NCBI GenBank assembly: GCA_002368155.1
Contig: AP018180.1
Coordinates: forward strand, 4,530,989-4,594,988
Length of the DNA stretch: 64,000 nt
Reading direction: 5' to 3'
Source of the DNA: Nostoc carneum NIES-2107
GTDB lineage: Bacteria; Cyanobacteriota; Cyanobacteriia; Cyanobacteriales; Nostocaceae
In this document: positions 1 to 9,412 of the stretch, piece after piece
Numbering within the stretch: the first letter of the stretch is position 1
How the letters are laid out: every line of letters begins with the position of its first letter
The notes under the pieces: generated by a model
What the model was told of the DNA's origin: nothing
Database searches by the model: none
What the model saw: the letters and a program-made list of their open reading frames with translations, nothing else
Program-made: the position numbers and the translations under genes

Positions 1-1
1 T

Positions 2-931
2 ATTACCGCCACGCAAATGTTAGACAGCATGGTGAGTAACCCTCGCCCCACTCGCGCCGAAGTATCAGATGTGGCAAACGCAATTTTAGATGGCACAGAT
101 GCAGTCATGCTTTCTAATGAAACTGCCGTAGGTAGTTACCCGGTAGAAGCTGTAGCAACTATGGCGAGAATTGCCGAGCGCATTGAACAGGAAGAAGCAC
201 AAAACGCCAATCGCCTGTTAAGAGATGCTAGACGTTCCATCCCTAACGCTATTAGCCAAGCTGTAGGACAAATTGCTGAACAGCTAGGTGCATCGGCAAT
301 TATGACCTTAACCCAAACAGGGGCAACAGCGCGCAATGTTTCCAAATTCCGTCCGCGTACACCGATTTTGGCAATTACACCCCATGTAAACGTAGCACGA
401 CAGTTACAAATGGTCTGGGGAGTAAAACCGCTGTTAGTACTAGAACTACCTTCTACCGGACAAACTTTTCAAGCCGCTATCAATGTTGCTCAAGAAAATA
501 AACTACTAACTGAAGGCGATTTGGTTGTCATGACAGCAGGTACACTGCAAGGTGTTTCCGGCTCGACAGATTTAATCAAGGTTGAAGTCGTCACAGCAAT
601 TCTCGGCCAAGGAATTGGATTGGGACAAGGTTCTGTGAGTGGACGCGCCAGAGTCGCGCACAAAGGTATGGATGTAAGTAACTTTAATCCTGGAGATATT
701 TTAGTTGCTCCCCGTACCACTGCCGATTTTGTAGAAGCGATTCGCAAAGCCTCAGGAATTATTACAGAAGAAGAAAGCCTCACCAGCCATGCAGCTGTCA
801 TTGGCTTGCGTTTAGGTGTACCAGTAATTGTAGGCGTGAAGGAAGCAACACAAGTAATTAGAGACGGGGCAATTTTAACTCTAGATCTGCAACGGGGTTT
901 AATTTACTCTGGCGCAGTAGGAACACCTTAG
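2..931 (+). CDS. pyk: Pyruvate kinase, C-terminal part (5' end outside window)
   Basis: Pyruvate kinase converts phosphoenolpyruvate and ADP to pyruvate and ATP in glycolysis. The frame is open from base 2, so the gene enters from the left and only about 309 residues are present. Visible are the end of the catalytic barrel ([19 protein letters not shown], then [15 protein letters not shown]) and the alpha/beta C-terminal domain. After these comes an extra PEP-utiliser-type swivelling domain with a [18 protein letters not shown] motif, as in the longer cyanobacterial and Bacillus-type enzymes. The internal ATG at 17 is not a real start. The stop codon lies inside the terminal repeat of a MITE-like element, so the last residue or two may have been changed by that insertion. 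Confidence 0.95.
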   Translation: MTATQMLDSMVSNPRPTRAEVSDVANAILDGTDAVMLSNETAVGSYPVEAVATMARIAERIEQEEAQNANRLLRDARRSIPNAISQAVGQIAEQLGASAIMTLTQTGATARNVSKFRPRTPILAITPHVNVARQLQMVWGVKPLLVLELPSTGQTFQAAINVAQENKLLTEGDLVVMTAGTLQGVSGSTDLIKVEVVTAILGQGIGLGQGSVSGRARVAHKGMDVSNFNPGDILVAPRTTADFVEAIRKASGIITEEESLTSHAAVIGLRLGVPVIVGVKEATQVIRDGAILTLDLQRGLIYSGAVGTP

Positions 932-1098
932 AGGATGTTTTAAAAGTCCTCGGGTTGGTAGCAAAACGTTTTAGATCCCCCTAAATCCCCCTTAATAAGG
1001 GGGACTTTGAGAGGTTTTGCCCCCCTTTTCAAGGGGGGTTGGGGGGATCAATAAGTGCTGAAAATCACAACAAATCACTTTTCAAACAACCTCTTAGA
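928..1098. mobile_element. MITE-like element at the pyk stop codon
   Basis: The ends are imperfect inverted repeats: TTAGAGGATGTTTTAAAAGT at the left and the complement of CTAAGAGGTTGTTTGAAA at the right. The interior has an inverted pair, GATCCCCCTAAATCCCCCTT and AAGGGGGGTTGGGGGGATC. The right half (about 1053-1097) closely matches 29747-29792, so this is a dispersed family. It has no coding capacity. The left end overlaps the pyk stop codon. Confidence 0.7.
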
Positions 1099-1101
1099 AA
1101 G

Positions 1102-1136
1102 GATGAAGTGTGAAGTTTTTTCATACTTCATCTTTT
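1102..1136 (+). terminator. Rho-independent terminator, probably for pyk
   Basis: A 13-bp stem (GATGAAGTGTGAA with TTCATACTTCATC, one mismatch), a 5-base loop and a following TTTTAATTTT tract on the + strand. It is displaced about 170 bases from the pyk stop by the MITE-like element. The same bases form the 3' end of the truncated PIN reading frame on the opposite strand. Confidence 0.6.
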
Positions 1137-1291
1137 AATTTTATAACCTCAAAATCACAGATTTGAGAAGAACAAACATATACACCTTTTGCAAGCAATC
1201 TATAAAGCCATTCACGACAGTCGCGCATTTCACCAATCCTATTTGGATTAGCAAGAATTCCCAACACACTAGAGTCAATAAAAACTATCAT
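1121..1291 (-). pseudogene. Truncated PIN-domain (VapC-like) gene
   Basis: A 56-residue frame starts at ATG 1291, which overlaps the upstream gene's TGA as ATGA. It begins MIVFIDSSVLGILANPNR and reaches SSQICDFEV. This matches the start of cyanobacterial PIN-domain ribonuclease-like proteins, with the first catalytic Asp in FIDSS and a DFEV segment around residue 46. Such proteins normally run to about 140-160 residues; here the frame stops in the pyk terminator hairpin, so the later acidic active-site residues are missing. Family assignment is by recognition of the N-terminal pattern only. It is probably a non-functional remnant of a toxin-like gene coupled to the gene before it. Confidence 0.6.
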
Positions 1292-1701
1292 GATTCTGCA
1301 TATAGCTTCTGTCCCTCTGGCCTTTCAGCATCAACAATTTTTTTGAATTCCTCAAAGAATTCTTGACGTTGCAAAGATTCAGCATCAGACATATTGTCAT
1401 TTTCTTCAATTTGCTTTCGTAAAATTGCCATAGCACGTTGATTTTTCTGCAATTGTTTTTCTTGATCCCATCCTGATTCATCAGTGCTAACTGCTTTATC
1501 TTGATCTAGTTCCAAAGCTTTTTTCAAAGCCTGAGCATCTGACAATTCTAAATTGATAGGATGCGGATATCCTTCTAAAATCAGGTGATAGCTACTATCG
1601 GTAGTGTTGGTAACTGGAAGCAGCGCAATAAAACGAGCAATATTCAAGATTTTGCCACTAGGTAATTCTATTGTTTTAGTCATATAGCAAATTTTGCACA
1701 T
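1288..1701 (-). CDS. Hypothetical protein, partner of the PIN remnant (antitoxin-like position)
   Basis: A 137-residue soluble protein; homologs probably begin at the internal ATG at 1683 (MTKTIELPSGKILNIARF), giving 131 residues. The N-terminal half looks like a small beta-rich domain (lines such as SYHLILEGYPHPINLEL). The C-terminal half is charged and helical, rich in Gln and Glu. No known domain is recognised with confidence. It overlaps the truncated PIN gene by ATGA, the coupling typical of toxin-antitoxin pairs, so an antitoxin-like or accessory role is inferred from position alone. It lies 43 bases downstream of the last polysaccharide gene on the same strand and could be read from that transcript. 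Confidence 0.6.
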   Translation of the reverse strand: MCKICYMTKTIELPSGKILNIARFIALLPVTNTTDSSYHLILEGYPHPINLELSDAQALKKALELDQDKAVSTDESGWDQEKQLQKNQRAMAILRKQIEENDNMSDAESLQRQEFFEEFKKIVDAERPEGQKLYAES

Positions 1702-1744
1702 CTACAATATTGATTTTACTTTGCGATCGCCAGTCACCAGGCGC

Positions 1745-2839
1745 TTATAAATAGCGAGATAAAACCTCAGCGGTGGCTTGTCCTGTTTTTTCCCAGCTAA
1801 ATTGATTTGCTCTAGCGATACCTTGGGTGGAAAGATGCGATCGCAAACTTGAATCATTAGCTACAGCTTGCATTGCTGCGGTAATTTCTTCTGTACTATA
1901 AGGATTGATCAAAATCGCTGCATCGCCAGCGACTTCAGGAAGGGATGAGATATTAGAAGTAATTACAGGAGTACCGCAAGCCATTGCTTCTAATACAGGT
2001 AAGCCAAAACCTTCCCAAAGACTAGGGAAAACCAGCGCGATCGCACCATTAATAATTGTTGGTAATTCGCTATAAGGTACATAATCCAGGAACTTCACCC
2101 GATCAGCTATACCCAATTCTGTAACCTGTGCTTGTAGAGTTGGAGTATAACGGCGATCGCTAGGCCCTACTAACCACAGTTCGTAGTCTTTGCTATTAGG
2201 TAAGCTAGCAAAAGCGCTAATTAAGCGATGCACATTTTTGTATGTATCTTGGCGGCCAATGTAGAGAAAGTAGTTGCTAGTCGGTAGATTCAGAGGACGG
2301 AAGTGAGTGCGATCGTAAGCAAGCAGAATGGGTGTAATTTTGCTGCTAGGAATTTGGTAAAAGTCAATGATGTCTTTAGCTGTAGCTTGGGAATTGCAAA
2401 TAATATGTTGTGCTTGTTTCAGAACTTGGGGTGTGTAGTAGCGATGATAAGGTATTAAAGGTGAAAAGCGTCTAGGAAATCGCAACGGTATCAAGTCGTG
2501 AAACATGACAACGAAACGACAATTTGTATATAGCGGTGCTTCCGGTACAGGAGAAAATAATAGATGAGATTTTAACTTTTGATAAATTTGTGGTATTTGA
2601 AATTGTGTCCAAATTAAGCGGCGAAAATGACCTTTTGTCCCTTGAGCAGGAGTCAGATTATCTGGAACTATATAGCAATTAAATTCAGGATATTTTTTAG
2701 AAGTTAATAAAGTAGGTTTGAGAATTTTTAAATAAGGAAAAAGATTTTGAGCATAATTACTGATACCTGTTGATTGCGAAAAAATAATTGAGAGATTAAT
2801 AATTAATTTCTCTGATAAGGCATTATCTACACTATTCAT
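1745..2839 (-). CDS. GT4-family glycosyltransferase
   Basis: A 364-residue retaining glycosyltransferase of the GT-B fold, expected to act on the cytoplasmic face and transfer a sugar from a nucleotide donor to a lipid-linked glycan. The C-terminal donor-binding half has the GT4 hallmark [18 protein letters not shown] (E-x7-E type) followed by [11 protein letters not shown], and a [14 protein letters not shown] segment that starts the second Rossmann domain. Length is normal for mannosyl- or rhamnosyltransferases of O-antigen loci. Its start overlaps the stop of the preceding GT4 gene by 8 bases, so the two are probably translated together. Sugar specificity cannot be read from the sequence; the nearby gmd favours a GDP-mannose-derived donor (inference). 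Confidence 0.9.
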   Translation of the reverse strand: MNSVDNALSEKLIINLSIIFSQSTGISNYAQNLFPYLKILKPTLLTSKKYPEFNCYIVPDNLTPAQGTKGHFRRLIWTQFQIPQIYQKLKSHLLFSPVPEAPLYTNCRFVVMFHDLIPLRFPRRFSPLIPYHRYYTPQVLKQAQHIICNSQATAKDIIDFYQIPSSKITPILLAYDRTHFRPLNLPTSNYFLYIGRQDTYKNVHRLISAFASLPNSKDYELWLVGPSDRRYTPTLQAQVTELGIADRVKFLDYVPYSELPTIINGAIALVFPSLWEGFGLPVLEAMACGTPVITSNISSLPEVAGDAAILINPYSTEEITAAMQAVANDSSLRSHLSTQGIARANQFSWEKTGQATAEVLSRYL

Positions 2840-3998
2840 GACATAAGCCTCGATAAGCCTTTAAAGTTTCTCGTGCCGTTTTTTCCCAAGAAAATAACTT
2901 TGCCCTTTCTTTACCTAACTGAATTAACTCTTGGCGCAACTGAGAATCGCTAATTACTTTAAGAATCGCTTCAGCTAATTGCATCGGTTCATCGGGTTCA
3001 ATCAGAAGAGCTGCTTTCCCTGTAACTTCTGGTAGCGAAGAAGTATTAGCACAGACAACTGGTGCGCCTAAAGTCATTGCTTCTAATACAGGTAATCCAA
3101 ATCCTTCGTAATGAGAAGGATAAACAAACACATCAGCTTTTGAATAGAATAACGCTACTAATTCATTAGATAAATAGTCAAGATGATGAATCTGTTCTCT
3201 CCACGGAGAGCTTTCAATAGCTGCAAAGATTGGTTCATAACGCCATCCTTTTTTACCAATCAATACTAATTGATGCTCAATTTTATGTTGTTCTTTTAAA
3301 AAGTTAAAGGCTGAGATAATAGCGTTAATATTTTTGCGGGGTTCTATAGTACTGACAAACAGCAAATATGGCTGCGAAAAATCATATTTAGCTTCTGCTT
3401 CTAGCCTCTGAGCAGCTTCATCAGCTAAATAATCAGGATAATAGCGGCTAGCTAAAGGTGTGACATAGACTTTTTGCGGTTCTACTTGCAAATATTCAAC
3501 AATATCTTTTTTAGAACTTTCAGAAATTGTTAAAATTAGGTCTGTCCAACCTATGCATCGCTTTACACGTTCTGTATATGCTTTAACAACAGAGTCAATA
3601 TAATTAGGATATTTAATAAAAGTTAAATCATATATATTAATTACCTTTAAACTTTGGCTACAGGGATAAACAGTGTAATTTGTCCCATGTACAATATCTG
3701 GATTACCAAAGTATTTTTCAAAATAAGCTAAACTCGGTTTAAAATTTAACTTTAATAATAAATCAGAAAGCCTCACAGGTAGAGGCAAAAGATGTAAGTG
3801 AGCATAATTTTTTAAGGAATCAGGAAAACTAAAATCTCGCCTTAACCATTTTTTTAAACCTGGTTGATAAATTATCTCTAACTGAATATTTTCTTCTGCT
3901 TGTAGCGCATCAAGTGAATGAATTAAATTAGCAACATAAAAACCCACCCCACTCGGTTTTGGTTCGACAGGGGTGGCATCAACTACAATTTTTAACAT
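2832..3998 (-). CDS. GT4-family glycosyltransferase
   Basis: A 388-residue GT-B glycosyltransferase. The N-terminal acceptor domain begins MLKIVVDATPVEPKPSGVGF, with the glycine-rich loop common to GT4 mannosyltransferases. The donor domain contains LLFVSTIEPRKNINAIISAF and [18 protein letters not shown] followed by SSLPEVTGKAA. It is only 8 bases from gmd and overlaps the next GT4 gene by 8 bases, so it sits in a tight operon. The Gmd product GDP-4-keto-6-deoxymannose is a precursor of GDP-rhamnose or GDP-fucose, so this enzyme or its neighbour may transfer a deoxyhexose. That link is inference from order only. Confidence 0.9.
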   Translation of the reverse strand: MLKIVVDATPVEPKPSGVGFYVANLIHSLDALQAEENIQLEIIYQPGLKKWLRRDFSFPDSLKNYAHLHLLPLPVRLSDLLLKLNFKPSLAYFEKYFGNPDIVHGTNYTVYPCSQSLKVINIYDLTFIKYPNYIDSVVKAYTERVKRCIGWTDLILTISESSKKDIVEYLQVEPQKVYVTPLASRYYPDYLADEAAQRLEAEAKYDFSQPYLLFVSTIEPRKNINAIISAFNFLKEQHKIEHQLVLIGKKGWRYEPIFAAIESSPWREQIHHLDYLSNELVALFYSKADVFVYPSHYEGFGLPVLEAMTLGAPVVCANTSSLPEVTGKAALLIEPDEPMQLAEAILKVISDSQLRQELIQLGKERAKLFSWEKTARETLKAYRGLCHE

Positions 3999-4006
3999 GA
4001 AAATTT

Positions 4007-4978
4007 TCAGGCTCCGTTTTGACTCAATTTTTTCATATCCGAATCAACCATTAACTCAACTAATTGCTTAAAGGAGTGTTGCGGTTGCCAACCTATAGCG
4101 GTCTTGATTTTATCAATACAACCAATTAACTGTATAGATTCATCAGGCCGATAAAATGCTGGGTCTACTGAGACATAATCTTCCCAATTAAGACCAACAT
4201 AGTTAAATGCACATTCTACAAGTTCTCTCACAGAGTGAGTTTCACCACTAGCAATAATGTAGTCGTCCGGTTGTTCTTGCTGTAACATCAGCCACATAGC
4301 ATAAACAGCATCCTTGGCATAGCACCAATCACGACGTGCATCTAAATTGCCTAATTTTAATTCATTTGCTAAACCAAGTTTGATTTGCGCTACTGTATGT
4401 GTAATTTTGCGAAACACAAATTCTGTACCGCGTCGAGGCGATTCGTGAGTATAGGTGATACCGCAGCAAGCGTAGAGATTATATTTGTGTCTATAGTTGA
4501 CAGTCATCCAGTGAGCATAAGCTTTAGCAACACCGTAAGGGTTACGGGGACGAAAGGCAGTGCGTTCAGTTTGCGGCGATTCGTCTGGTTGACCGAAAAC
4601 TTCACTACTTGATGCTTGATAGAATTTAGCATCTGGTTTACATCGACGGATAGATTCTAGCAGTCGAGAGACACCAAGAGCCGTGTATTCAGCTGTTAGT
4701 GCTGGTTGTGTCCAAGACAGAGGAACGTAACTTTGGGAGGCGAGGTTATAAATTTCATCTGGTTGAGATTCAGCAATCACATCCATTAGTGAAGACTGAT
4801 CGAGAAGATCACCTGAGACAATTTTGATTTGACTAAACAGGTGAGAAATTCGTTCCAAGTTACTAGTGCTGGAACGACGCACTAAGCCAAAAACTTCATA
4901 GCCTTTGGCTAAAAGTAGTTCAGCTAAATAAGAGCCATCTTGTCCAGTTAAGCCAGTAATAAGAGCTTTTGCAGTCAC
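4007..4978 (-). CDS. gmd: GDP-mannose 4,6-dehydratase
   Basis: Converts GDP-D-mannose to GDP-4-keto-6-deoxy-D-mannose, the branch point to GDP-rhamnose, GDP-fucose and related sugars. It is a 323-residue extended short-chain dehydrogenase. Visible features are the NADP-binding loop GLTGQDG at residues 9-15, the RRSS segment at 34-37, the catalytic-region SSSE at 123-126, the YxxxK pair at Y148 and K152 (NPYGVAKAYAHW), and the ESPRRG motif that is diagnostic for this family. The LDARRDWCYAKD segment is also typical. No reductase (rmd) or fcl gene is adjacent, so the final sugar must be made by an enzyme outside this window. Confidence 0.95.
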   Translation of the reverse strand: MTAKALITGLTGQDGSYLAELLLAKGYEVFGLVRRSSTSNLERISHLFSQIKIVSGDLLDQSSLMDVIAESQPDEIYNLASQSYVPLSWTQPALTAEYTALGVSRLLESIRRCKPDAKFYQASSSEVFGQPDESPQTERTAFRPRNPYGVAKAYAHWMTVNYRHKYNLYACCGITYTHESPRRGTEFVFRKITHTVAQIKLGLANELKLGNLDARRDWCYAKDAVYAMWLMLQQEQPDDYIIASGETHSVRELVECAFNYVGLNWEDYVSVDPAFYRPDESIQLIGCIDKIKTAIGWQPQHSFKQLVELMVDSDMKKLSQNGA

Positions 4979-5023
4979 ATTTATCAGAGCCTATTTTTTT
5001 AAAAATCTTGAAAAGGTTACTCA

Positions 5024-5395
5024 CTACCTTTTATCCCAAACTACTAGAATAACTCCACCCACGATAAAACTCAAACCTACGAGACGGGTAAATGGAATTG
5101 TTTCCTTAAAAATGAAATAACCTAGCAGCATGGAGAAAACATAAACTAAGGAAATAGATGGAGCAGCAATACTTAAATTCACTCTTGTGAGCAGCAGAAT
5201 ATATGCGATCGCACCTAAACCATAACAAGTTAATCCAGTCAATAATTCCGGTGTAGTAGCAATACTGATAATATTACTTATGGTATTGCCTGAATTGACT
5301 TTTGCCAATTTCATAGCTCCCAATTTTAGGAAAAATTGTCCGCCTACACTTGTAGCAACAGAGATTAGCAGTAAAGCAAATTCTTGTATACTCAT
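5024..5395 (-). CDS. Small EmrE/EamA-like membrane protein
   Basis: A 123-residue protein with four predicted membrane helices (about residues 4-22, 47-67, 73-93 and 101-119), the topology of the small multidrug resistance and ArnE/ArnF groups. It begins MSIQEFALLLISVATSVGGQ and contains TRVNLSIAAPSISLVYVFSM. In a polysaccharide operon such proteins are often proposed to help move lipid-linked sugars across the membrane, as ArnE/ArnF do for undecaprenyl-phosphate aminoarabinose. That role here is inference. A drug or cation exporter remains possible. It lies between gmd and the GT-C-like gene, on the same strand. Confidence 0.75.
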   Translation of the reverse strand: MSIQEFALLLISVATSVGGQFFLKLGAMKLAKVNSGNTISNIISIATTPELLTGLTCYGLGAIAYILLLTRVNLSIAAPSISLVYVFSMLLGYFIFKETIPFTRLVGLSFIVGGVILVVWDKR

Positions 5396-5430
5396 CTCAT
5401 TTTCCTCACACTTATTTAGCTCAATAAAAA

Positions 5431-7524
5431 TTAAGAATTGGATGTAACTGTGACATCAACTTTTGGGTATTGAGATTGTTTATCGCTAAACCAAGCCACT
5501 GATTCCTGCACCATTGTGATAATGAGAATATACTTTCCTGGTATAGTCGGTGTGATAATCTCTGCATTTAATGCTACTGAATCACCAGGATATACATCAT
5601 AAGGTAATGGAGTTCGATTTCCCTCTATATAAGTTAAATTACCTTGAGGGTCTTTCCCTATCCATTTATAAGAAAGATGAGTTGGTCTATCTCCTTCATT
5701 AGACCATAAAAAGTTACTTGTATTTTTCACGATAACAGGTACTTTTTTTTCTAAATTAATTTTCACACTTTTGGGATATTCAAAAAAATTTATTTCTTGT
5801 CGGAATATAGGTTGTATCGGTAATTTAATCATGTAAGAAATAAAATTGCTTGATATAGTCTTATCCCATTCAATTCCTAAAGGAGTAAATAAATTATTTT
5901 TTGTTTCTAACGATTTTGGTGAGATGACACATAAGTTACCAAAAGTACTGTTTCTAAAAAAACTGAGCCAATTAACTACTTGAGATATACTGAATGATTT
6001 TCCTGGATCACCATATTTAGGTGGAGGAGCAGAAGAATAACCGTTTACAACTGGTATATTTTCTCCAATTCCAGCCCACATTGCTGTTAACTGATCGATA
6101 AAGTAAGGCTTTTGCTGATTCAAAGATAAATATGCAACATTACATCCTTGTTTCATTAAACTGCTAATTTCTGTAGTTTCCTTTAGTAATGGCTCTTTCG
6201 CATAACTAGGTAGATTGAATATAAATTGCTCTGATATACCTATTAGGAAAATTATACTAATTATGACAAACTTTAAAATCCGGTGTTTGATAATTAATCT
6301 TGACTTTAATAATGAATCTAAACATAATATTCCAGCTATTAATAAATAGAAATATGCAATCAAGCATATTCTAGTCACTGCTCTAATTGCAGAGGCTCCA
6401 GGTACAATTTCATAAATTATTTTCCAAAGTGATAGCCCAAAAGGTAAACGTAATGATAAAATTAATAAAATGATAAACACAAAGAAGCATACTTTCACAA
6501 GTAATGCTCTTTCAATACTTAATATGTTCTGTAGTTTAAATATTGCATATGCAGAGACTCCTATTAACAGCAGAGTTATAATGCCAGCAAACATCCGATG
6601 TTCTGCTTCCATCGGTAAGCTTTTAGAAACCCAAGAAAGTAAAGGTGCCCAAATGCTCCCAGAAGAAACTGCAAACCATGAAGAAATTCTAGGAAGCATT
6701 GTATCTACTTCTGAGTATGGCTTTTCTCCCAAAACTGACTTGGCTTCAAAATACGGAAGTAAAGTACCAAGCATTATTGCTGACCATACTAAAGTAATTG
6801 TGATAACTGCTTTGAAATCCGAGCGAAAATATAATATGATATTAGAACGAACTGAGGCTGGAGATAATTTGTAAGCTATAGTAAAAAATATAGGTAAAGT
6901 AAATAGTAAAAACCAGCCTAAGTAAATTCCTGCAAGTACTTGCAAGTAAGTTAACAGTAAAAACAATACTATCTTTTTTCTAGTTGGTCTTAAAAAGAAT
7001 TCCCACCCTACAAGAAATGCTAGAGGCGTAAAAAATTGAGGTAGTAATTGTTGATGCCCAATTTGATTAATTCTAGGCATACTAAATGCAAATAAAAAAG
7101 CACCTAAGGCGCTAAGAAAATGGTTTACTTTATATGTCTGCATTAAAAATGCAAAGCTTGCAAAACAAAGAATAGAAACAGCAATCATCCATATTTGAAA
7201 TGAACTATCTGCTGAAAAGAATAATCTAAATAACCAGTATATAGGAGCAGAACCTAATAAATTTTCTGAGAAAGCCAGAACATTTTTATAAGGATAAAAA
7301 AAAGCTGGCGACCATAAATCACCTACATAAGCTTTATTAGTTAGTAATTGAAAAGAATGCTCTAAAAAATAATTGTTTAACCTAGTATCTCCAGGATCGC
7401 TTTGCAGCAAGGTAAATTTACTAATAATTGTTGGATAAAATGCTATAAAAATTCCTAAAATACACACAAATATATAAAGTGCATTAATCGAAACTAACTT
7501 GAGATTTTTATTATTATCTAACAT
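5431..7524 (-). CDS. Large membrane protein, GT-C-like, with C-terminal Ig-like domain
   Basis: A 697-residue protein. Residues about 13-445 form roughly a dozen hydrophobic helices with an early loop QSDPGDTRLNNYFLEHS, recalling the acidic first loop of GT-C enzymes that use polyprenyl-phosphate sugars. After a soluble stretch, residues about 590-697 form a beta-rich module with NTSNFLWSNEGDRPTHLSYK, RTPLPYDVYPGDS and ESVAWFSD. I recognise this pattern as an Ig-like module recurring in surface-polysaccharide proteins, possibly glycan-binding. The likely role is transfer or recognition of sugars on the periplasmic side (inference). No close named family is assigned. Codon use is AT-rich like the neighbouring polysaccharide genes. 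Confidence 0.7.
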   Translation of the reverse strand: MLDNNKNLKLVSINALYIFVCILGIFIAFYPTIISKFTLLQSDPGDTRLNNYFLEHSFQLLTNKAYVGDLWSPAFFYPYKNVLAFSENLLGSAPIYWLFRLFFSADSSFQIWMIAVSILCFASFAFLMQTYKVNHFLSALGAFLFAFSMPRINQIGHQQLLPQFFTPLAFLVGWEFFLRPTRKKIVLFLLLTYLQVLAGIYLGWFLLFTLPIFFTIAYKLSPASVRSNIILYFRSDFKAVITITLVWSAIMLGTLLPYFEAKSVLGEKPYSEVDTMLPRISSWFAVSSGSIWAPLLSWVSKSLPMEAEHRMFAGIITLLLIGVSAYAIFKLQNILSIERALLVKVCFFVFIILLILSLRLPFGLSLWKIIYEIVPGASAIRAVTRICLIAYFYLLIAGILCLDSLLKSRLIIKHRILKFVIISIIFLIGISEQFIFNLPSYAKEPLLKETTEISSLMKQGCNVAYLSLNQQKPYFIDQLTAMWAGIGENIPVVNGYSSAPPPKYGDPGKSFSISQVVNWLSFFRNSTFGNLCVISPKSLETKNNLFTPLGIEWDKTISSNFISYMIKLPIQPIFRQEINFFEYPKSVKINLEKKVPVIVKNTSNFLWSNEGDRPTHLSYKWIGKDPQGNLTYIEGNRTPLPYDVYPGDSVALNAEIITPTIPGKYILIITMVQESVAWFSDKQSQYPKVDVTVTSNS

Positions 7525-7688
7525 AGCTAATCTTTTGTCCTAAAAATAGCTTTTGAGTAATTGTTTTACTATCTACTTTGTTGACTAGTGATAAATTTAA
7601 TCAAGGATTACTCCTTGATTAATAAAACAATATAAAATGATTTTTTATTAATCTGATAAATATATAATATTCGCTAACCATAATCATT

Positions 7689-8378
7689 TCATTTTAAGAG
7701 ATTGTATTTCAGAATGCATATAATTGCTCTAACTCCATCTTTCCAACCTATTTTTTTACCTTCCTTATATGTACGACCATAATAAGAGATACCAATTTCA
7801 TAAATGCGGCAATCCATTTTCGCAACCTTAGCTGTAATTTCAGGCTCAAATCCAAACCTATTTTCTTCTATTTTGATAGATTGAATCACTTCCCGACGAA
7901 AAGCTTTATAACAAGTTTCCATATCAGTTAGGTTAATATTAGTAAACATATTAGATAACGTAGTTAGAAAAACATTACCTACCATATGCCAATAGTAGAC
8001 TACTCTATGCGGTCTACCACCCTGAAAACGCGAACCAAAAACTACATCAGCTTTATCATCTAAAATAGGTTGAATCATGAGGAGATATTCTTGTGGATCA
8101 TACTCTAAATCTGCATCTTGTACGATGACAATATCTCCAGTAGCTACAGCAAAGCCAGTTCTTAAAGCTGCTCCCTTACCCCTATTTTTGTGATGGTAAA
8201 TTACTTTTTCTACCTGGGACTCTATATCTGATTGAAGTAATTCTCTGGTTCCATCTATAGAAAAATCGTCTACAATAATGATTTCACAATTTTTTACTGG
8301 CGATGCTTTAACAGCTTCTACAACTTTGCTGATAGTTTTCAACTCGTTGTAACAAGGAATAACAACAGATAGCCGCAT
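7689..8378 (-). CDS. GT2-family glycosyltransferase, DPM1/polyprenyl-phosphate type
   Basis: A 229-residue GT-A glycosyltransferase. It starts [20 protein letters not shown], has the donor-binding VDDFSIDGT and the DxD-type metal-binding QDADLEYDP, and lacks the C-terminal membrane helices of GtrB. This pattern is typical of dolichyl/polyprenyl-phosphate mannose or glucose synthases, which make the lipid-linked monosaccharides used by GT-C enzymes. It lies immediately upstream, in transcription order, of the GT-C-like membrane gene, so the two may act as donor-maker and periplasmic transferase (inference). A 164-base AT-rich gap separates them. Confidence 0.85.
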   Translation of the reverse strand: MRLSVVIPCYNELKTISKVVEAVKASPVKNCEIIIVDDFSIDGTRELLQSDIESQVEKVIYHHKNRGKGAALRTGFAVATGDIVIVQDADLEYDPQEYLLMIQPILDDKADVVFGSRFQGGRPHRVVYYWHMVGNVFLTTLSNMFTNINLTDMETCYKAFRREVIQSIKIEENRFGFEPEITAKVAKMDCRIYEIGISYYGRTYKEGKKIGWKDGVRAIICILKYNLLK

Positions 8379-8385
8379 ATAATCC

Positions 8386-8949
8386 TTAACTCTTCTTAGT
8401 CACTGTACAAAAATTGTTCATCCAAAACTGAAAATATTGGTGATGAAATTCCTGAAATCCAGTGAAATTTACCAGAACTTTTCTGAGAGTTTCGCGCTTA
8501 TAGTATCTTTTATGATCTCTAATCTCTGCTTCACTCACTATTTTTAGTCTGTAAGCTAAAAACTCTAGTACAGGCTGCGACCAAACTGATGGAACCGTGA
8601 GTATTAGTTTGCCTTGAGGAGCAAGAACTCTATAAATCTCTTTTAAAATCTCTTTTTCATGTTCTATATGTTCTAAAACTGCCAGCATTGTTACAACATC
8701 AAAGCTTTCATCTTTAAATGGCAAATGATTTTCTAGCATTAGCTGCTTAGTTTGTATATTGCCTGATTGGAAATCTTTGACTTTAAAATCAACACCACAT
8801 CCTTGCTTGATTTGAGGGGAAATAGTTTTAAGAAAAGTTGCTGCAGTGCCACAACCTACATCCAAAACGGCAGAGTCTTTAGGAATGTGAGATATTACTC
8901 TTTTAAGTCGGAGATGTCGTAATATGGGTTCTAAAAATGCTTCGTTCAT
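8386..8949 (-). CDS. Class I SAM-dependent methyltransferase (Methyltransf_11 type)
   Basis: A 187-residue Rossmann-fold methyltransferase. Motif I is [12 protein letters not shown] (about residues 28-39), a later acidic segment [15 protein letters not shown] is motif III-like, and [13 protein letters not shown] is the post-motif. Its seven bases of spacing to the GT2 gene point to co-transcription. The substrate is not evident; methyl groups on sugars, phosphates or polyprenyl-linked intermediates are all plausible in this context. The C-terminus is somewhat short for the family but the core is complete. Confidence 0.85.
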   Translation of the reverse strand: MNEAFLEPILRHLRLKRVISHIPKDSAVLDVGCGTAATFLKTISPQIKQGCGVDFKVKDFQSGNIQTKQLMLENHLPFKDESFDVVTMLAVLEHIEHEKEILKEIYRVLAPQGKLILTVPSVWSQPVLEFLAYRLKIVSEAEIRDHKRYYKRETLRKVLVNFTGFQEFHHQYFQFWMNNFCTVTKKS

Positions 8950-9412
8950 ATTTATTTAGTTTTATTAATGATATTTGTTGATGGCTTTTCCTAAAGTTAC
9001 TGTTAATGCGTATAAATATTTTATAGCAGGTTGAGTCAATTCTTGAATATAAGTTATACTATAGTGTTTCCTGTTCTAGTGAAGTACAAATTTATCGGCA
9101 CGGTAGTTGTTTCAATTCGGGTAACTCAGATCTTGTACCTGGAAACTTGGATGTCAATTCCCTAACTAAGTGCCAAGTTTCTTAGGCGTTCAATATCTTG
9201 TAAAAGAAATAATATCAATTTACATTGAAGCTGCATAGAAAAGAGCTTCAAGAATAAGATCATAGGAAGTTAAAAAAATAACACGCTCTGTTGTCAGATT
9301 ACTGGTAACCTCGTGGAGGCGATCGCGAAGTTTTTCAAGAGTTTTAAATACTTGACCCTTAACGAAAGCTGGTTGTTTGCGAAGAAGAAGAATGCAGCTT
9401 GAAGAAGCCCGG
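8950..9412. other. 463-base intergenic region inside the polysaccharide locus
   Basis: A gap that breaks the otherwise tight gene order. The half nearest 9412 contains a minus-strand open stretch resembling the tail of a gene (listed separately). The rest shows no convincing gene, hairpin or repeat. It may be the scar of an insertion sequence that has decayed. Confidence 0.5.
9220..9378 (-). pseudogene. Possible C-terminal remnant of a transposase-like gene
   Basis: A minus-strand open stretch ending at TAA 9220 reads KQPAFVKGQVFKTLEKLRDR and then LTTERVIFLTSYDLILEALF. It looks like a genuine protein tail rather than random sequence, and the style recalls C-termini of IS transposases in cyanobacteria, but no catalytic motif is left to prove this. 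It has no start codon of its own in a sensible position and runs into the neighbouring GT4 gene region. Treat as a guess. Confidence 0.25.

Noticed and set aside
1163..1366. 67-residue + strand frame
   Set aside because: Lies antisense to the PIN remnant and the 137-residue gene.
6470..6874. 134-residue + strand frame opposite the GT-C-like gene
   Set aside because: Antisense to a convincing membrane protein, with no recognisable domain.
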